A stretch of 64,000 nt of DNA from Olsenella sp. KH3B4 (lineage in GTDB: Bacteria > Actinomycetota > Coriobacteriia > Coriobacteriales > Atopobiaceae): assembly GCA_900111695.1 (NCBI GenBank), contig FOHD01000003.1, positions 186,001 through 250,000 of the forward strand, in the 5' to 3' direction. Made by a program: the position numbers and the translations under genes. Shown in pieces: positions 15,668 to 24,211 of this stretch; positions within the stretch are counted from its first letter, which is position 1, and each line of letters begins with the position of its first letter. Below the pieces are notes generated by a model. The model had not been told where the DNA came from and made no database searches. It worked only from the letters and a program-made list of their open reading frames with translations.

Positions 15668-16975
15668 ATGAGCGACGTTCTCGACCGCTTCCTGCGCTAC
15701 GTGCAGGTTGACTCCCCCTCAGACCCAGACAATGAGGAGGAGGTGCCGTCGAGCCCGCTCGAGCATGGCATGGCGCGCCTCCTGGCAGACGAGCTCACGG
15801 CCATGGGTTGCGTGGACGTGAGCGTCGACGAGCACGCCTACGTCCTGGGGACCGTCCCCGCCTCCGCTGGCGCCGAGGGTCTGCCCGCCCTCTGCCTGTG
15901 CTCGCACCTCGACACCACGGCCGACGCCCCCTCGCTGGGCGTGCGCCCGCACGTGGTGCACTACGAGGGCGGAAACCTTGTGGCTGGCGTGGTGGACGGC
16001 CAGGCCGTCGAGACCACGCCCGAGCAGGTGCCGGATCTCGCGGGCTTCGTGGGCCAGGACATCGTGTGCTCCGACGGCTCCACGCTCCTGGGGGCAGACG
16101 ACAAGGCCGGCGTCGCCGAGATATGCGCGCTTGCTGCCCGTCTCCTCAAGGATCCGAGCATTCCGCATCCCACCCTCAAGCTGGCCTTTGTTCCCGACGA
16201 GGAGATTGGCCACGGGGCTTCCCTTCTCGACCTCGAGAAGCTCGGCGCGGCCTGGGGCTACACGGTCGACGGCGAGGCACTGGGCGAGTTCAACTACGAG
16301 ACGTTCAACGCCGCCGAGGCCCTGGTGCGCGTGCGTGGCGTGATGGTGCACCCCGGTTCGGCAAAGGATGTCATGGTGAACGCCATCACCGTTGCCGCCG
16401 AGTTCGACCAGCTGGTGCCCGCAGCCGAGAGGCCCGAGCATACGAGCGGCCGCGAGGGCTTCTACCACCCCACGGTCATTCGCGGCACGGCCTCGGAGCT
16501 CACGCTCTCCTACATCGTGCGCGACCACGATGCCGAGAAGTTCTCGCAGCGTCAGCAGACGCTCTGCGACATCGCGGAGTTCCTGAACAAGCGCTATGGC
16601 GAGGGGACCGTCACCGTGACGCTGCACGAGCAGTACCGCAACATGGCCGAGGCGTTTGGCGAGTGCCCCTTCCTCATCGACAATGCGCTTGCCGCAAACC
16701 GCGAGGCCGGCGTGGAGCCCAGCGTCGTCGCCGTGCGCGGCGGCACCGACGGCTCGCAGCTCTCGCTGCGCGGCCTGCCATGCCCCAACATCGCGACGGG
16801 CGGCTACAACGCGCACTCGGTTCGCGAGTTCATCCCCGTTCCCTCGCTCGAGGTCATGGTCGAGATCCTCCAGAACCTGGTTGCCAAGTTCGCCGTCTCG
16901 CAGGAGGCCGTCCCGCAGGAGGCCGCTCCGCAGGAAGCGACTCCGCAGGCGTTCGGCCAGACGGCGGCCCGATGA
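15668..16975 (+). CDS. pepT: peptidase T (tripeptide aminopeptidase, M20B)
   Basis: 435 residues. Zinc-ligand and catalytic blocks of M20B are present: LCSHLDTTADAP (His and Asp), LLGADDKAGVAEICAL (bridging Asp), VPDEEIGHGA (catalytic Glu-Glu), the YTVDGEALGEFNYETFNAAEA strand typical of PepT, VHPGSAKD, and NIATGGYNAHSVREF near the end. It is about 20 residues longer than usual because of a repetitive Gln/Glu/Ala tail (QEAVPQEAAPQEATPQ). ATG preceded by AAAGGAAG. It overlaps the next gene by 4 bases (ATGA), so the two are an operon. Confidence 0.92.
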   Translation: MSDVLDRFLRYVQVDSPSDPDNEEEVPSSPLEHGMARLLADELTAMGCVDVSVDEHAYVLGTVPASAGAEGLPALCLCSHLDTTADAPSLGVRPHVVHYEGGNLVAGVVDGQAVETTPEQVPDLAGFVGQDIVCSDGSTLLGADDKAGVAEICALAARLLKDPSIPHPTLKLAFVPDEEIGHGASLLDLEKLGAAWGYTVDGEALGEFNYETFNAAEALVRVRGVMVHPGSAKDVMVNAITVAAEFDQLVPAAERPEHTSGREGFYHPTVIRGTASELTLSYIVRDHDAEKFSQRQQTLCDIAEFLNKRYGEGTVTVTLHEQYRNMAEAFGECPFLIDNALAANREAGVEPSVVAVRGGTDGSQLSLRGLPCPNIATGGYNAHSVREFIPVPSLEVMVEILQNLVAKFAVSQEAVPQEAAPQEATPQAFGQTAAR

Positions 16976-17529
16976 GCCCCGAGGTGGCAGATCTCTTCTC
17001 GGTGGCGGCTGCCGTGCTGCCCGTGCTTGCCTGTCTCGTCGAGTGGGCGGGCAGCGTGGGCATCTCGGAGCGGCACCACAGCCACCACGACACCTACGTC
17101 ATCTCCTCGGCGCTCTCGCGCTCGTTTGCGTTCGCGATGCTGCTCATGGGGGCCATCGGGCTCATGCTCGGTTGGCTCTGCGACATGGGCGGCTTCGATT
17201 CCAGCGCGGATGTGGTGGTGCCGTTCTTCTCGGCCTTCGTGATCGTGCTCTTCGTGCTGTGGGCGCTCATGAGGCGCTATCGCGTCTCGCTCTACGACGA
17301 CTTCATGGACGTGAGGCCGTATCTTGGCTCCGTGCGGACGATTAGGTACGACAAGATCGAGCGCATGGAGTGGCGCGGCGTTCGGTGTGGGACGGGTTTC
17401 AGAAGCCTCGAGATCATCTCGGCGGGGGAGCGGCCGGTGAGGCTTCCGGGAGTGCTGGACCTTGAGCACATCCTCGTCCACATCGACCGCGACGACGCGC
17501 TGGTTGGAGGCATGCCACAGCGGCGCTAG
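16972..17529 (+). CDS. small membrane protein with cytosolic PH-like domain
   Basis: 185 residues; ATG overlaps the pepT stop. Three likely membrane segments (~8-28, ~47-68 and ~83-103), followed by a basic stretch and a beta-rich C-terminal region, RYRVSLYDDFMDVRPYLGSVRTI...IERMEWRG...SLEIISAGERPVRLPGVLDL. This resembles the bacterial PH-like (bPH/DUF) fold behind membrane helices. No enzyme motif. Co-translation with pepT does not define the role. Confidence 0.65.
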   Translation: MSPEVADLFSVAAAVLPVLACLVEWAGSVGISERHHSHHDTYVISSALSRSFAFAMLLMGAIGLMLGWLCDMGGFDSSADVVVPFFSAFVIVLFVLWALMRRYRVSLYDDFMDVRPYLGSVRTIRYDKIERMEWRGVRCGTGFRSLEIISAGERPVRLPGVLDLEHILVHIDRDDALVGGMPQRR

Positions 17530-17666
17530 GCGTGGGCCTTCTCGGCGCCCCCTGGCTCCGCTTGCATGGGGCTTGCCTGTTCCTGACAACTCTCGCGTCG
17601 CGTGACACGGGGCACCCCTATGATGGAAGGAAGCTGCCCAATCGCGTTTATCCGGGGGTTATCGCC

Positions 17667-18515
17667 TTGATCAAGCTCGTTCTCTCCGACATGGACAACA
17701 CGCTCATCCCGTTTGGGGCGCGTCACGTCTCGCCGCGCACGCTCGAGGCCATCCACGACGTGATCAATGCCGGGGTCCACTTTGGCCCGGACACGGGGCG
17801 CGACTACGTGGAGCTCATGCGCTTCTTCCACATGGACGAGGCGTGCTTCATGACGGGAATCATGTCCAACGGCAAACGTGTGCGCGTGGATGGCCGCGAC
17901 GTGTGGACCTACTCGATTCCGCACGACTGGCTCCAGCGCATCGCGGACGCGCTCAAGCCCGAGCGTGGGATGTTCCTCGTGTGCTTCCCCCTGGACACCA
18001 ACCTCTTCAACCCCGGCTACGTGGTGGGTGCCTCGGAGGAGGAGATGAACGAGTACGAGAGGCTCGTTCACTTTAACGGCGGCCGTGTGGAGGACGTCCC
18101 CAACATCGACTTCATTGCCGCCGCCATCGCGTGCAATGGTGACGAGAAGCGCCATGCCTACTGCCAGCAGCTCATTGCCGAGGCGTGCCCCGAGGTGGAG
18201 ACCATCATGTCGGTTCCCAACTGGTTCGACGTGCTGCCGCTGGGCATCAACAAGGCGTCGGCGCTCGACACCATCCTTGACGCCGTGGGGGCAACGCGCG
18301 ACGAGGTCGTGGTCTTTGGGGATTCCGGAAACGACGTTGCCATCCTGAGCGAGGTCCACTACTCCGTTGCCGTGGCAAACGCGACGGACGAGGTCAAAGG
18401 GGTCTGCAACTTCCACTGCGGGGCATCGGCGGACGAGGGCGTGGCGGACGCGCTGTTCGAGATTGCCCGCGCCACTCGCGCCAACGAGGTTCCGGCGTTT
18501 CTGAGGGAGGGCTAA
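17667..18515 (+). CDS. HAD-superfamily (Cof-type) phosphatase
   Basis: 282 residues from a TTG at 17667, chosen because the protein then begins LIKLVLSDMDNTLIPFG at motif I and a G-rich site precedes it; the frame extends upstream without coding character. Motif II PDTGRDY, C2 cap, motif IV VVVFGDSGNDVAILSEV. It overlaps the next HAD gene by one base (TAATG), so the pair is translationally coupled. The two differ enough to suggest different substrates rather than a recent duplication. Confidence 0.88.
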   Translation: MIKLVLSDMDNTLIPFGARHVSPRTLEAIHDVINAGVHFGPDTGRDYVELMRFFHMDEACFMTGIMSNGKRVRVDGRDVWTYSIPHDWLQRIADALKPERGMFLVCFPLDTNLFNPGYVVGASEEEMNEYERLVHFNGGRVEDVPNIDFIAAAIACNGDEKRHAYCQQLIAEACPEVETIMSVPNWFDVLPLGINKASALDTILDAVGATRDEVVVFGDSGNDVAILSEVHYSVAVANATDEVKGVCNFHCGASADEGVADALFEIARATRANEVPAFLREG

Positions 18516-19312
18516 TGGTACGTCTCATCGCTGCCGACATGGACGGCACCCTGCTCGACGAGAACGCTCAGGTCCCCGAGGAGACCTTCGAGCTCATCGA
18601 GGCGCTGCGCGAGCGCGGGGTCATCTTCTGCGCGAGCTCCGGGCGCAGGTACAAGACGCTGCGCTGGCTCTTCGAGCCCGTGGCTGACAGGATGGACTAC
18701 GTGGCGTCTCTTGGCACGCAGGTCTACGCCGACGGCGTACTGCTTGACCGCGAGGTCTTCTCGACGCGCGCGGTGCTGCGGCTCTTCCGCACGTGCCAGG
18801 AGTTCGACTGCTTCCACCTGGTGCTCTACGATCGCTCGCACACGTACCTGCTCAACGACCAGAGCAACTACGTGCGCGAGCTCGACAAGGACCTGCCCAA
18901 CGCCGAGCGCGTCTTTGACCCGCCGTCGCCGGACGTGAGCATTATCAAGGCGGCCATCTGCTACGACCGCACGCACGAGATCATGGACATGGTCTACGTG
19001 CTCGAGCGCGAGCTGGGTGACGTCTTCTCGTTCATGCCGTCGGGCAACACCTGGATCGACGTCACGCCGCGGGGGATCAGCAAGGCCACGGGGCTGGAGG
19101 CGCTGCTAGGCTACTATGGCATTGATAGGTCCGATGTGGTGGCGTTTGGCGACTCGATGAACGATTACGCGATGCTGCGGTACGTGGGGCATCCCTATGT
19201 GATGGGCAACGCGCGCTATGCCGTGAAGCAGATTGCCGAGAAGGTCGTGGGCACCAACGTCGAGCATGCCGTGCAGACGGAGATGCGCAGGATCCTCGAG
19301 GAGCTGGGGTAG
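18515..19312 (+). CDS. HAD-superfamily (Cof-type) phosphatase
   Basis: 265 residues. Motif I IAADMDGTLLDENA, motif II CASSGRRYKTLRWLFEP, Lys motif TPRGISKATGLEALL, motif IV VVAFGDSMNDYAMLRYVG. Coupled to the preceding HAD gene by a TAATG overlap, with GGGAGGGC just before the start. Family: Cof/YbjI-type phosphatases for small phosphorylated metabolites. Confidence 0.92.
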   Translation: MVRLIAADMDGTLLDENAQVPEETFELIEALRERGVIFCASSGRRYKTLRWLFEPVADRMDYVASLGTQVYADGVLLDREVFSTRAVLRLFRTCQEFDCFHLVLYDRSHTYLLNDQSNYVRELDKDLPNAERVFDPPSPDVSIIKAAICYDRTHEIMDMVYVLERELGDVFSFMPSGNTWIDVTPRGISKATGLEALLGYYGIDRSDVVAFGDSMNDYAMLRYVGHPYVMGNARYAVKQIAEKVVGTNVEHAVQTEMRRILEELG

Positions 19313-19414
19313 GGCGGCTGCGAAGATTTTGTCCACTCTGTGGAGATGCTTTCCAGTGTTGACCGCAAGAGGTCCTGAGCATATAGTTATTTCTTGCGCT
19401 GAGGCGCAACCCAT

Positions 19415-19491
<77 letters not shown>

Positions 19492-19501
19492 TAGAATCAA
19501 G

Positions 19502-19538
19502 CCCTGACCTGCGAAAACAGGTCAGGGTTTTTTCTTTT
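19502..19538 (+). terminator. intrinsic terminator after tRNA-fMet
   Basis: CCCTGACCTG and CAGGTCAGGG form a 10-bp stem with loop CGAAAA, followed by TTTTTTCTTTT. A near-identical copy lies after the tRNA fragment at 21687. Confidence 0.92.
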
Positions 19539-19560
19539 CACAAAGGCTAAAAATAGCAAA

Positions 19561-19584
19561 AGTAACAGTATCAGTAACGGTATC
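19561..19584. repeat. tandem 12-bp repeat, att-arm-like, copy 1
   Basis: AGTAACAGTATC followed by AGTAACGGTATC, 70 bp past the tRNA-fMet gene. The same arrangement (AGTAACAGTATC, GGAAACAGTATC) occurs at 21744-21767, 67 bp past the tRNA fragment. Direct repeats at a set distance from a tRNA 3' end resemble integrase arm-type sites. Confidence 0.6.
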
Positions 19585-19600
19585 GCAGGGAGACTTGCAT

Positions 19601-19921
19601 CTACTTTTTGCACTTCGTGTTTGCGAGGTAGACCATGGCGGCGCAATCGACCCCAACGATGGCAATCGCCACGCACACGAACGCTATTGGAGTCGCCTCT
19701 CCCAACAATGCCAAGACGAGAAGCACGACCGTGACCACGAGCATCCCCACGCCCATGACCCGGAGCAGCTTTCTCTCATCCACCGCCTCCCTCTCCGCCT
19801 CGGTGGCCGTATTGTAGCCTGCGACGAGGCTTGCACCGCGGCCAGACAGGAACGTAACGGTCATGATGGCGGACGCAGCGAATATGGCCCACAGTACAAT
19901 GCGTGCGAACATCTCACTCAT
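19601..19921 (-). CDS. DUF3784-like membrane protein
   Basis: 106 residues with three predicted membrane helices (~5-27, ~55-73, ~78-100). Between the first two is LVAGYNTATEAEREAVDERKLLRVMG, the conserved loop of the DUF3784 family. Function unknown. It lies inside the region bounded by the two tRNA-fMet copies. The closing NTKCKK tail is basic. Confidence 0.75.
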   Translation of the reverse strand: MSEMFARIVLWAIFAASAIMTVTFLSGRGASLVAGYNTATEAEREAVDERKLLRVMGVGMLVVTVVLLVLALLGEATPIAFVCVAIAIVGVDCAAMVYLANTKCKK

Positions 19922-20176
19922 CTCGAACTCTTCTGCGCGGTCCTTCAGCCCACTGTATACCTGACGGCTTTATACCCATCTATCCGAGCTGCATGTCGTC
20001 CTCCAATGCCTCCTCGTCGGCCACTGTAGGCAGGCGGCGGGATGTGCCGGATGCCGACCGTCCGCTGCCGGCTCTTCGCCGTGTCGTCACTGTCTTCCTT
20101 GAGCTAACAACGGAAGCCAATTACAATTCAATTCCGTAAGAGCAAACGGAATCGCACCGAACATCGAGGAGCTGCG

Positions 20177-21361
20177 ATGTGGCCGGGCATCACATACGAG
20201 GCATGCGCTTGGGAACGGGACCCCGACGAGCTGGTGCTCGTCCCCAAGAGCCGAAGGCGCAAGATCCTGCCGACATACGAGGCGGCGGTTCCCGCCGGCA
20301 TCGCCTCGCTCCCCGTGGAGATCCCCTCGCCGCTAGCGCAGCGCCTCGCCGAGGTGGAGGTCTCCCTCGCGCGCTTCGATACCGCGCAGGAGGCACGCGG
20401 CTACTCCCTTCCCGCGCTCCTGCTCCGCAGCGAGTCTTCGTCGAGCTCGCAGATCGAGCGACTCACCTCGAGCGTGTGCAACGTCGCACTCGCCGAGCTC
20501 AGCGGCAAGGTGCCGGCCAACGCGCTGCTCATCGCGGGCAACGTTGCCGCGATGCGAGAAGCGCTTGGGCAGAGCGGCGAGATCGACATAGATTCGATCT
20601 GCGCCATCCATGACGTGCTCATGAAGGGAACGCGAGAGGCGAAGGGCTTGCGCGACGAGCAGGTCTGGATAGGCGGTTCCCCCTACAGCTCTCATGGGGC
20701 CACGTTCGTGCCCCCGCATGCAAACCGCGTAAGGCCGTGCCTGGAGGATCTCGTGGCATTCGGCATGCGCGAGGACATCCCGCCCATTGCGAAGGCCGCC
20801 GTATTCCACGCGCAGTTCGAGACCATCCACCCCTTCACGGACGGCAACGGGCGCACGGGCCGCACGCTGCTGCACCGTATGCTCGCCCGCGACGAGGTGC
20901 TCTTGCATGCGATGCTGCCTGTGTCGGCCGGGCTCCTGCACGACGTCGACAGGTATATGGACGCGCTTGAGGCTTATCACGCAGGTGCAATCGAGCCAAT
21001 AATCGAGTGCCTCGCGGACGCGCTCGAGCTCGCCGCGGTCATCGGGTCGCGCATCGCGTCCGACGTGAAAGAGGTCCTCGACAACTGGGCTGCTGCCAAC
21101 ACGGACCGCGCGGGCTCCGCGTCGCACCGGCTTCCCGCGCTCCTCGTCGAGCAGCCGGTCGTCGACGTCGCCTACGTGGCATCGCATCTCGGCATCACCG
21201 ACCGGGCAGCCCGCAATCTGGTCGAGGTCTCCTGCGAGCGGGGCATCCTCGCGAAGATGGGCAACGCGAAGCGCGGGGCCTTCTACCAGGCTTCCGACCT
21301 GATCGTGGTGCTCGAGGAGGCCTCGAGCCTTGAGGGCATCCGCAGAATCGCCGCGCGTTAG
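20177..21361 (+). CDS. Fic-family AMP-transferase with N-terminal inhibitory helix and C-terminal winged helix
   Basis: 394 residues; ATG after GAGGAGC. The Fic active site HPFTDGNGRTGR starts at His218. An N-terminal inhibitory motif of class II type is visible: S90-xxx-E94 within SSSQIERL, but the usual Gly/Asn after the Glu is Arg95. The C-terminal region (~290-394: VDVAYVASHLGITDRAARNLVEV) is a winged-helix DNA-binding domain. Class II Fic proteins self-restrain AMPylation or de-AMPylation. It lies within a likely tRNA-integrated segment; a fragment similar to its C-terminus follows at 21552. Confidence 0.9.
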   Translation: MWPGITYEACAWERDPDELVLVPKSRRRKILPTYEAAVPAGIASLPVEIPSPLAQRLAEVEVSLARFDTAQEARGYSLPALLLRSESSSSSQIERLTSSVCNVALAELSGKVPANALLIAGNVAAMREALGQSGEIDIDSICAIHDVLMKGTREAKGLRDEQVWIGGSPYSSHGATFVPPHANRVRPCLEDLVAFGMREDIPPIAKAAVFHAQFETIHPFTDGNGRTGRTLLHRMLARDEVLLHAMLPVSAGLLHDVDRYMDALEAYHAGAIEPIIECLADALELAAVIGSRIASDVKEVLDNWAAANTDRAGSASHRLPALLVEQPVVDVAYVASHLGITDRAARNLVEVSCERGILAKMGNAKRGAFYQASDLIVVLEEASSLEGIRRIAAR

Positions 21362-21551
21362 CCGCGAGGCGGAGCGCCGTTTCTCTCCACGACTCACAGT
21401 CCGAGCAGTTCGAGCACGCTCAAATCAGGTCTCACTGCCGAGATTGAGTTATGTCGGTCCGGCGCATCATATGTCTGGGTCGACCTCCTCGTTTACGAGG
21501 ATCCTCCACTTCGCATCGAGCTTGCCCGTTCTGGCGGATGCCGGCGAGAGG

Positions 21552-21611
21552 AAGGAAGCTTCGAGTCTAAAGGGCATTCGCAAGATTGACCGCGCGAGAG
21601 CCGAAAGATAA
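21552..21611 (+). pseudogene. fragment similar to the Fic C-terminus
   Basis: The frame reads EASSLKGIRKIDRARAER and stop, against EASSLEGIRRIAAR and stop at the end of the intact Fic gene. Upstream sequence (21362-21551) is not recognisable as Fic, so only the last 14 or so codons of a second copy appear to survive. This suggests decay or recombination between two Fic genes. Confidence 0.5.
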
Positions 21612-21632
21612 CCGAGGCGTGATGCGACACGT

Positions 21633-21677
21633 CTCATAACCCGGAGGTCGCGGGTTCAAATCCTGCCCCCGCGACCA
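21633..21677 (+). repeat. partial tRNA-fMet 3' copy (putative att site)
   Basis: 45 bp from CTCATAACCC to GCGACCA match 19447-19491 at 43 positions. The 5' half of the tRNA (acceptor, D arm) is missing, so it is not a functional tRNA. Duplication of a tRNA 3' end is the usual scar of tyrosine-integrase insertion. Confidence 0.85.
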
Positions 21678-21686
21678 AAAATCAAG

Positions 21687-21720
21687 CCCTGACCTGCGAA
21701 AACAGGACAGGGTTTTCTTT
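21687..21720 (+). terminator. duplicated terminator after the tRNA fragment
   Basis: CCCTGACCTG and CAGGACAGGG pair with one mismatch around CGAAAA, followed by TTTTCTTT; paralogous to 19502-19538. Confidence 0.8.
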
Positions 21721-21743
21721 GAAGGCCGTCGATTCTGGGCGAC

Positions 21744-21767
21744 AGTAACAGTATCGGAAACAGTATC
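21744..21767. repeat. tandem 12-bp repeat, att-arm-like, copy 2
   Basis: AGTAACAGTATC and GGAAACAGTATC, matching the pair at 19561-19584 in order and in distance from the tRNA sequence. Confidence 0.6.
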
Positions 21768-21918
21768 GCGGGAAGACATCCGGCTCTTTGGTCCCCTTTG
21801 CGTGTCTGCGTTTACGCTGCCCTATGCCGTAGTAGCTCACGTCGCTCACCGCCCATGCAGGTTCCCGTGGGGATTCCCCGGCCACGATATTTCTAGCCAT
21901 TGCCGCTTCTACAATGAC

Positions 21919-21947
21919 GCTGTAAAATTAACGTGTATATTTACAGC
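21919..21947. promoter_or_regulatory. operator-like dyad before the phd/parE pair
   Basis: GCTGTAAA (21919-21926) and TTTACAGC (21940-21947) are exact complements 13 bp apart in an AT-rich stretch that also contains the likely -10 region. Sixteen bp downstream is the antitoxin ATG, so antitoxin autoregulation is likely. Confidence 0.6.
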
Positions 21948-21962
21948 ACAGAGAGGCGCGAC

Positions 21963-22226
21963 ATGCCCAACATCAAGCCGATATCCGACCTCCGTTCTTA
22001 CACGGCAGTGCTCGACGAGGTGGCGCAGGGATCTCCGGTGTTCCTCACCAAGAACGGGCGCGGGCGCTACGTCATTCAGGACATCTCCGACTACGAGCGC
22101 AATGAGGCCGAGAAGACCCTCCTCGCTCAGCTAGATTACGGCAAGCGTGTTGCTGACGAGCGCGGGTCTCTCACGACCGAACAGGTTAAAGGCATCTTCG
22201 AGGGGCGCTTTGCGCAGGAGGCCTAG
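21963..22226 (+). CDS. Phd/YefM-family antitoxin
   Basis: 87 residues from the ATG at 21963 with GAGAGG upstream (an in-frame GTG at 21933 lies within the operator and is rejected). PNIKPISDLRSYTAVLDEV and SPVFLTKNGRGRYVIQDISDYE are the Phd/YefM DNA-binding core; the C-terminal third would wrap the toxin. The toxin ATG follows the TAG with no gap. Located just past the tRNA-fMet duplication. Confidence 0.9.
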   Translation: MPNIKPISDLRSYTAVLDEVAQGSPVFLTKNGRGRYVIQDISDYERNEAEKTLLAQLDYGKRVADERGSLTTEQVKGIFEGRFAQEA

Positions 22227-22550
22227 ATGGAACTCGTATGGTCGCCCGTGGCGGTGGACGATCTGAAAGCTGCGGCCGACTACATCGAGTCCGAGCTCGC
22301 AAGCCCTATGGCGGCGAGGCGCCTCGTCGATTCCGTGGTTGAGAAGGCGCAGCTTTTCGCCGACGCCCCGGGGGCTGGGATGACGCTTCGCACTCTCAAT
22401 GGGGTCGACACGGGATACCGCTACATGCTCAGCGGGAACTGGATGGTCTTCCTGAAGCGATACAACGGACGGGCGCTCGTTGTAAGGGTGCTCTATGCGA
22501 AAAGCGACTACATGAAAACGCTTTTCGGGGAAATCGACAGCGAGCGTTAG
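22227..22550 (+). CDS. RelE/ParE-family toxin
   Basis: 107 residues, ELVWSPVAVDDLKAAADYIESEL at the start and GYRYMLSGNWMVFLKRYNGRALVVRVLYAKSDYMKTLF at the end, the RelE/ParE fold order. Paired directly with a Phd-type antitoxin. ParE-branch members poison DNA gyrase, RelE-branch members cleave mRNA; the sequence alone does not decide, though the DYIxxEL and RVLYxxxDY pattern leans to ParE. Confidence 0.88.
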   Translation: MELVWSPVAVDDLKAAADYIESELASPMAARRLVDSVVEKAQLFADAPGAGMTLRTLNGVDTGYRYMLSGNWMVFLKRYNGRALVVRVLYAKSDYMKTLFGEIDSER

Positions 22551-22825
22551 AGCACAGTAATGCCAACCTGCGCGACATAGACTCATGCAACTAAGTTACC
22601 GAGCAATCCAGTTGCATAGACGCCCATTAATGCAACTCAGTTGCCCGGCAAATCAATCCCGCTCATCTAGATTGCCGTTTTCCGGCAACTGCAAATAATT
22701 CTGTGAAGGCTTACGGCTACGACGGCGAGATTGTCTCCCTCTTGGATTTCTACATTATGATGTGAGAGGTAACCGGACGGTGACTTGGTCTCACGCCGCC
22801 ACATCAATATCCTGCGGAGAATGAC
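22551..22825. other. AT-richer spacer with inverted repeats
   Basis: ATGCAACT (22585-22592) and AGTTGCAT (22610-22617) pair as a hairpin after the toxin. At 22632-22656 GTTGCCCGGCAAATCAATCCCGC resembles half of the palindromic element at 31327, so it is a degenerate member. TTGCCG-TTTTC-CGGCAA (around 22669-22685) is another hairpin. The promoter of the dehydrogenase gene should lie here. Confidence 0.5.
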
Positions 22826-23836
22826 ATGGGTTCCAACTGGGTTGTTTGCTCTACTGCTGTGACCTTTGGACGCGGCTCGGACGAGCCAATCGAGCGTCTC
22901 AAGGCTGCTGGTTGCGAGGTCCGGCTCAACCCCTATGGACGACCGCTTACAAAGGCGGAGATGCTGGATTTCGCAGCGGATGCAAGCGCCATTATTCTTG
23001 GTAATGACGACCTGCCCGCAAGCGTCATCCGTCGTCTCAAGAAGCTGAGGATCATTGCCCGCTACGGCGTTGGTTTTGATGGAGTTGACGTGGCGGAGGC
23101 TCGTGACCTTGGCATTGAGGTTACGTACGCGCCCGCGTCAAACCGTGAGGAGACCGCGGATTTTACGTTTGGGCTCATCCTTGACCTTGAGCGGCACATT
23201 TCGCAGATGGTCATAGATACGCGCTCGGGTGGCTGGACCAAGCTCACGGGCACGAGCCTCTACGGTAAGACCATCGGTATCATTGGCGTCGGGCAGATTG
23301 GGTGTGCCGTGGCTCGCAGGGCGATGGGCTTCGGCATGGACATTCTTGGCTATGACATCGTCCAGCGCAATGAGGCCACAGTCTATGGCGTTGTTTACAC
23401 CACGCTCAATGATCTGCTGAGAAGGTCCGACATCATCACGATTCACCTTCCTTTGGACGAGTCGACGAAAAACCTCATCGGCGCCCGGGAGCTGAGACTC
23501 GTTAAACCGGGGTCCATTCTCATCAACACGGCACGAGCCGGTATCGTGCGCCATGGAGCTCTTGACAATGCGCTGCAGTCCGGGAAGCTTGCGGGCTTTG
23601 CCATCGACGTCTTCTCCAAGGAGCCGCCGGAGCATCAGCCCTACTACGATTACGACAACGTGCTCGTAACGCCCCACGTTGCGGGAAATACCTTTGAGAG
23701 TAGCCGCCGCATGGGCAATATCGTTGTGGACAATATCCTTGCCGTTAAGTCTGGGGTCGAGCCGCCAGACCCCATCACTCCTCAGCACCTGTATGAGTCC
23801 ATGATGGTGATGGGACAGTCAGCAGACGGCGAGTAG
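22826..23836 (+). CDS. D-isomer-specific 2-hydroxyacid dehydrogenase
   Basis: 336 residues; ATG with GGAGA upstream. NAD-binding GIIGVGQIG near residue 150; the conserved Arg in INTARAGIV, Glu in DVFSKEPPE and His in TPHVAGNT near 282 form the catalytic set. Related to phosphoglycerate and hydroxypyruvate dehydrogenases. It lies just upstream of a sugar-acid/PTS operon and has the same lower GC, so it may interconvert a 2-keto acid of that pathway, but a 375-bp promoter-bearing gap separates them. Confidence 0.9.
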   Translation: MGSNWVVCSTAVTFGRGSDEPIERLKAAGCEVRLNPYGRPLTKAEMLDFAADASAIILGNDDLPASVIRRLKKLRIIARYGVGFDGVDVAEARDLGIEVTYAPASNREETADFTFGLILDLERHISQMVIDTRSGGWTKLTGTSLYGKTIGIIGVGQIGCAVARRAMGFGMDILGYDIVQRNEATVYGVVYTTLNDLLRRSDIITIHLPLDESTKNLIGARELRLVKPGSILINTARAGIVRHGALDNALQSGKLAGFAIDVFSKEPPEHQPYYDYDNVLVTPHVAGNTFESSRRMGNIVVDNILAVKSGVEPPDPITPQHLYESMMVMGQSADGE

Positions 23837-23896
23837 TTTTTCTGGCTGCGAGTGATCAACACATTTTTGGGCTTGGCAGCGTCTCCCTATGATGTT

Positions 23897-23925
23897 TTGA
23901 GCGTGCTGGTTTGAGCCCATATAAT
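23897..23925 (+). promoter_or_regulatory. predicted sigma-70-type promoter of the sugar-acid operon
   Basis: TTGAGC at 23897-23902 and TATAAT at 23920-23925 with a 17-bp spacer, in the spacer before the aldolase gene. It would give a 5' leader of about 280 nt. Confidence 0.5.
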
Positions 23926-24001
23926 ATGCAAGAGTAGTTGATATTCATACAAATAGTGATGTCACACGATTGCATTTGGGGTCTTATAAATATGTAGAAA
24001 C

Positions 24002-24023
24002 TATGAACATATAACTGTTCATA
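24002..24023. promoter_or_regulatory. operator-like dyad before the aldolase
   Basis: TATGAACA and TGTTCATA are exact reverse complements 6 bp apart, in a very AT-rich 375-bp spacer (23837-24211) that holds no gene. A sugar-operon repressor site is plausible, but no regulator gene lies nearby. Confidence 0.45.
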
Positions 24024-24211
24024 AAGAAAAATATACGCATAGAATCATATAAGTGCAGGTAACTGTATAACAATACACATTATTAAATACAAATAATGCT
24101 CAATCTAAAACACTGCTTGTATATGTGGTGGAACTGTGTTCAAATAATTGCAGAAGTGAAGATTAATTCATTCACATTCCCCATTTGCAATGTGGAGTAG
24201 GGAGGAAAAGC

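Noticed and set aside
21567..21779. minus-strand frame with SRGQDLNPRPPGYE
   Set aside because: This peptide is the familiar artefact of translating the antisense of tRNA sequence.
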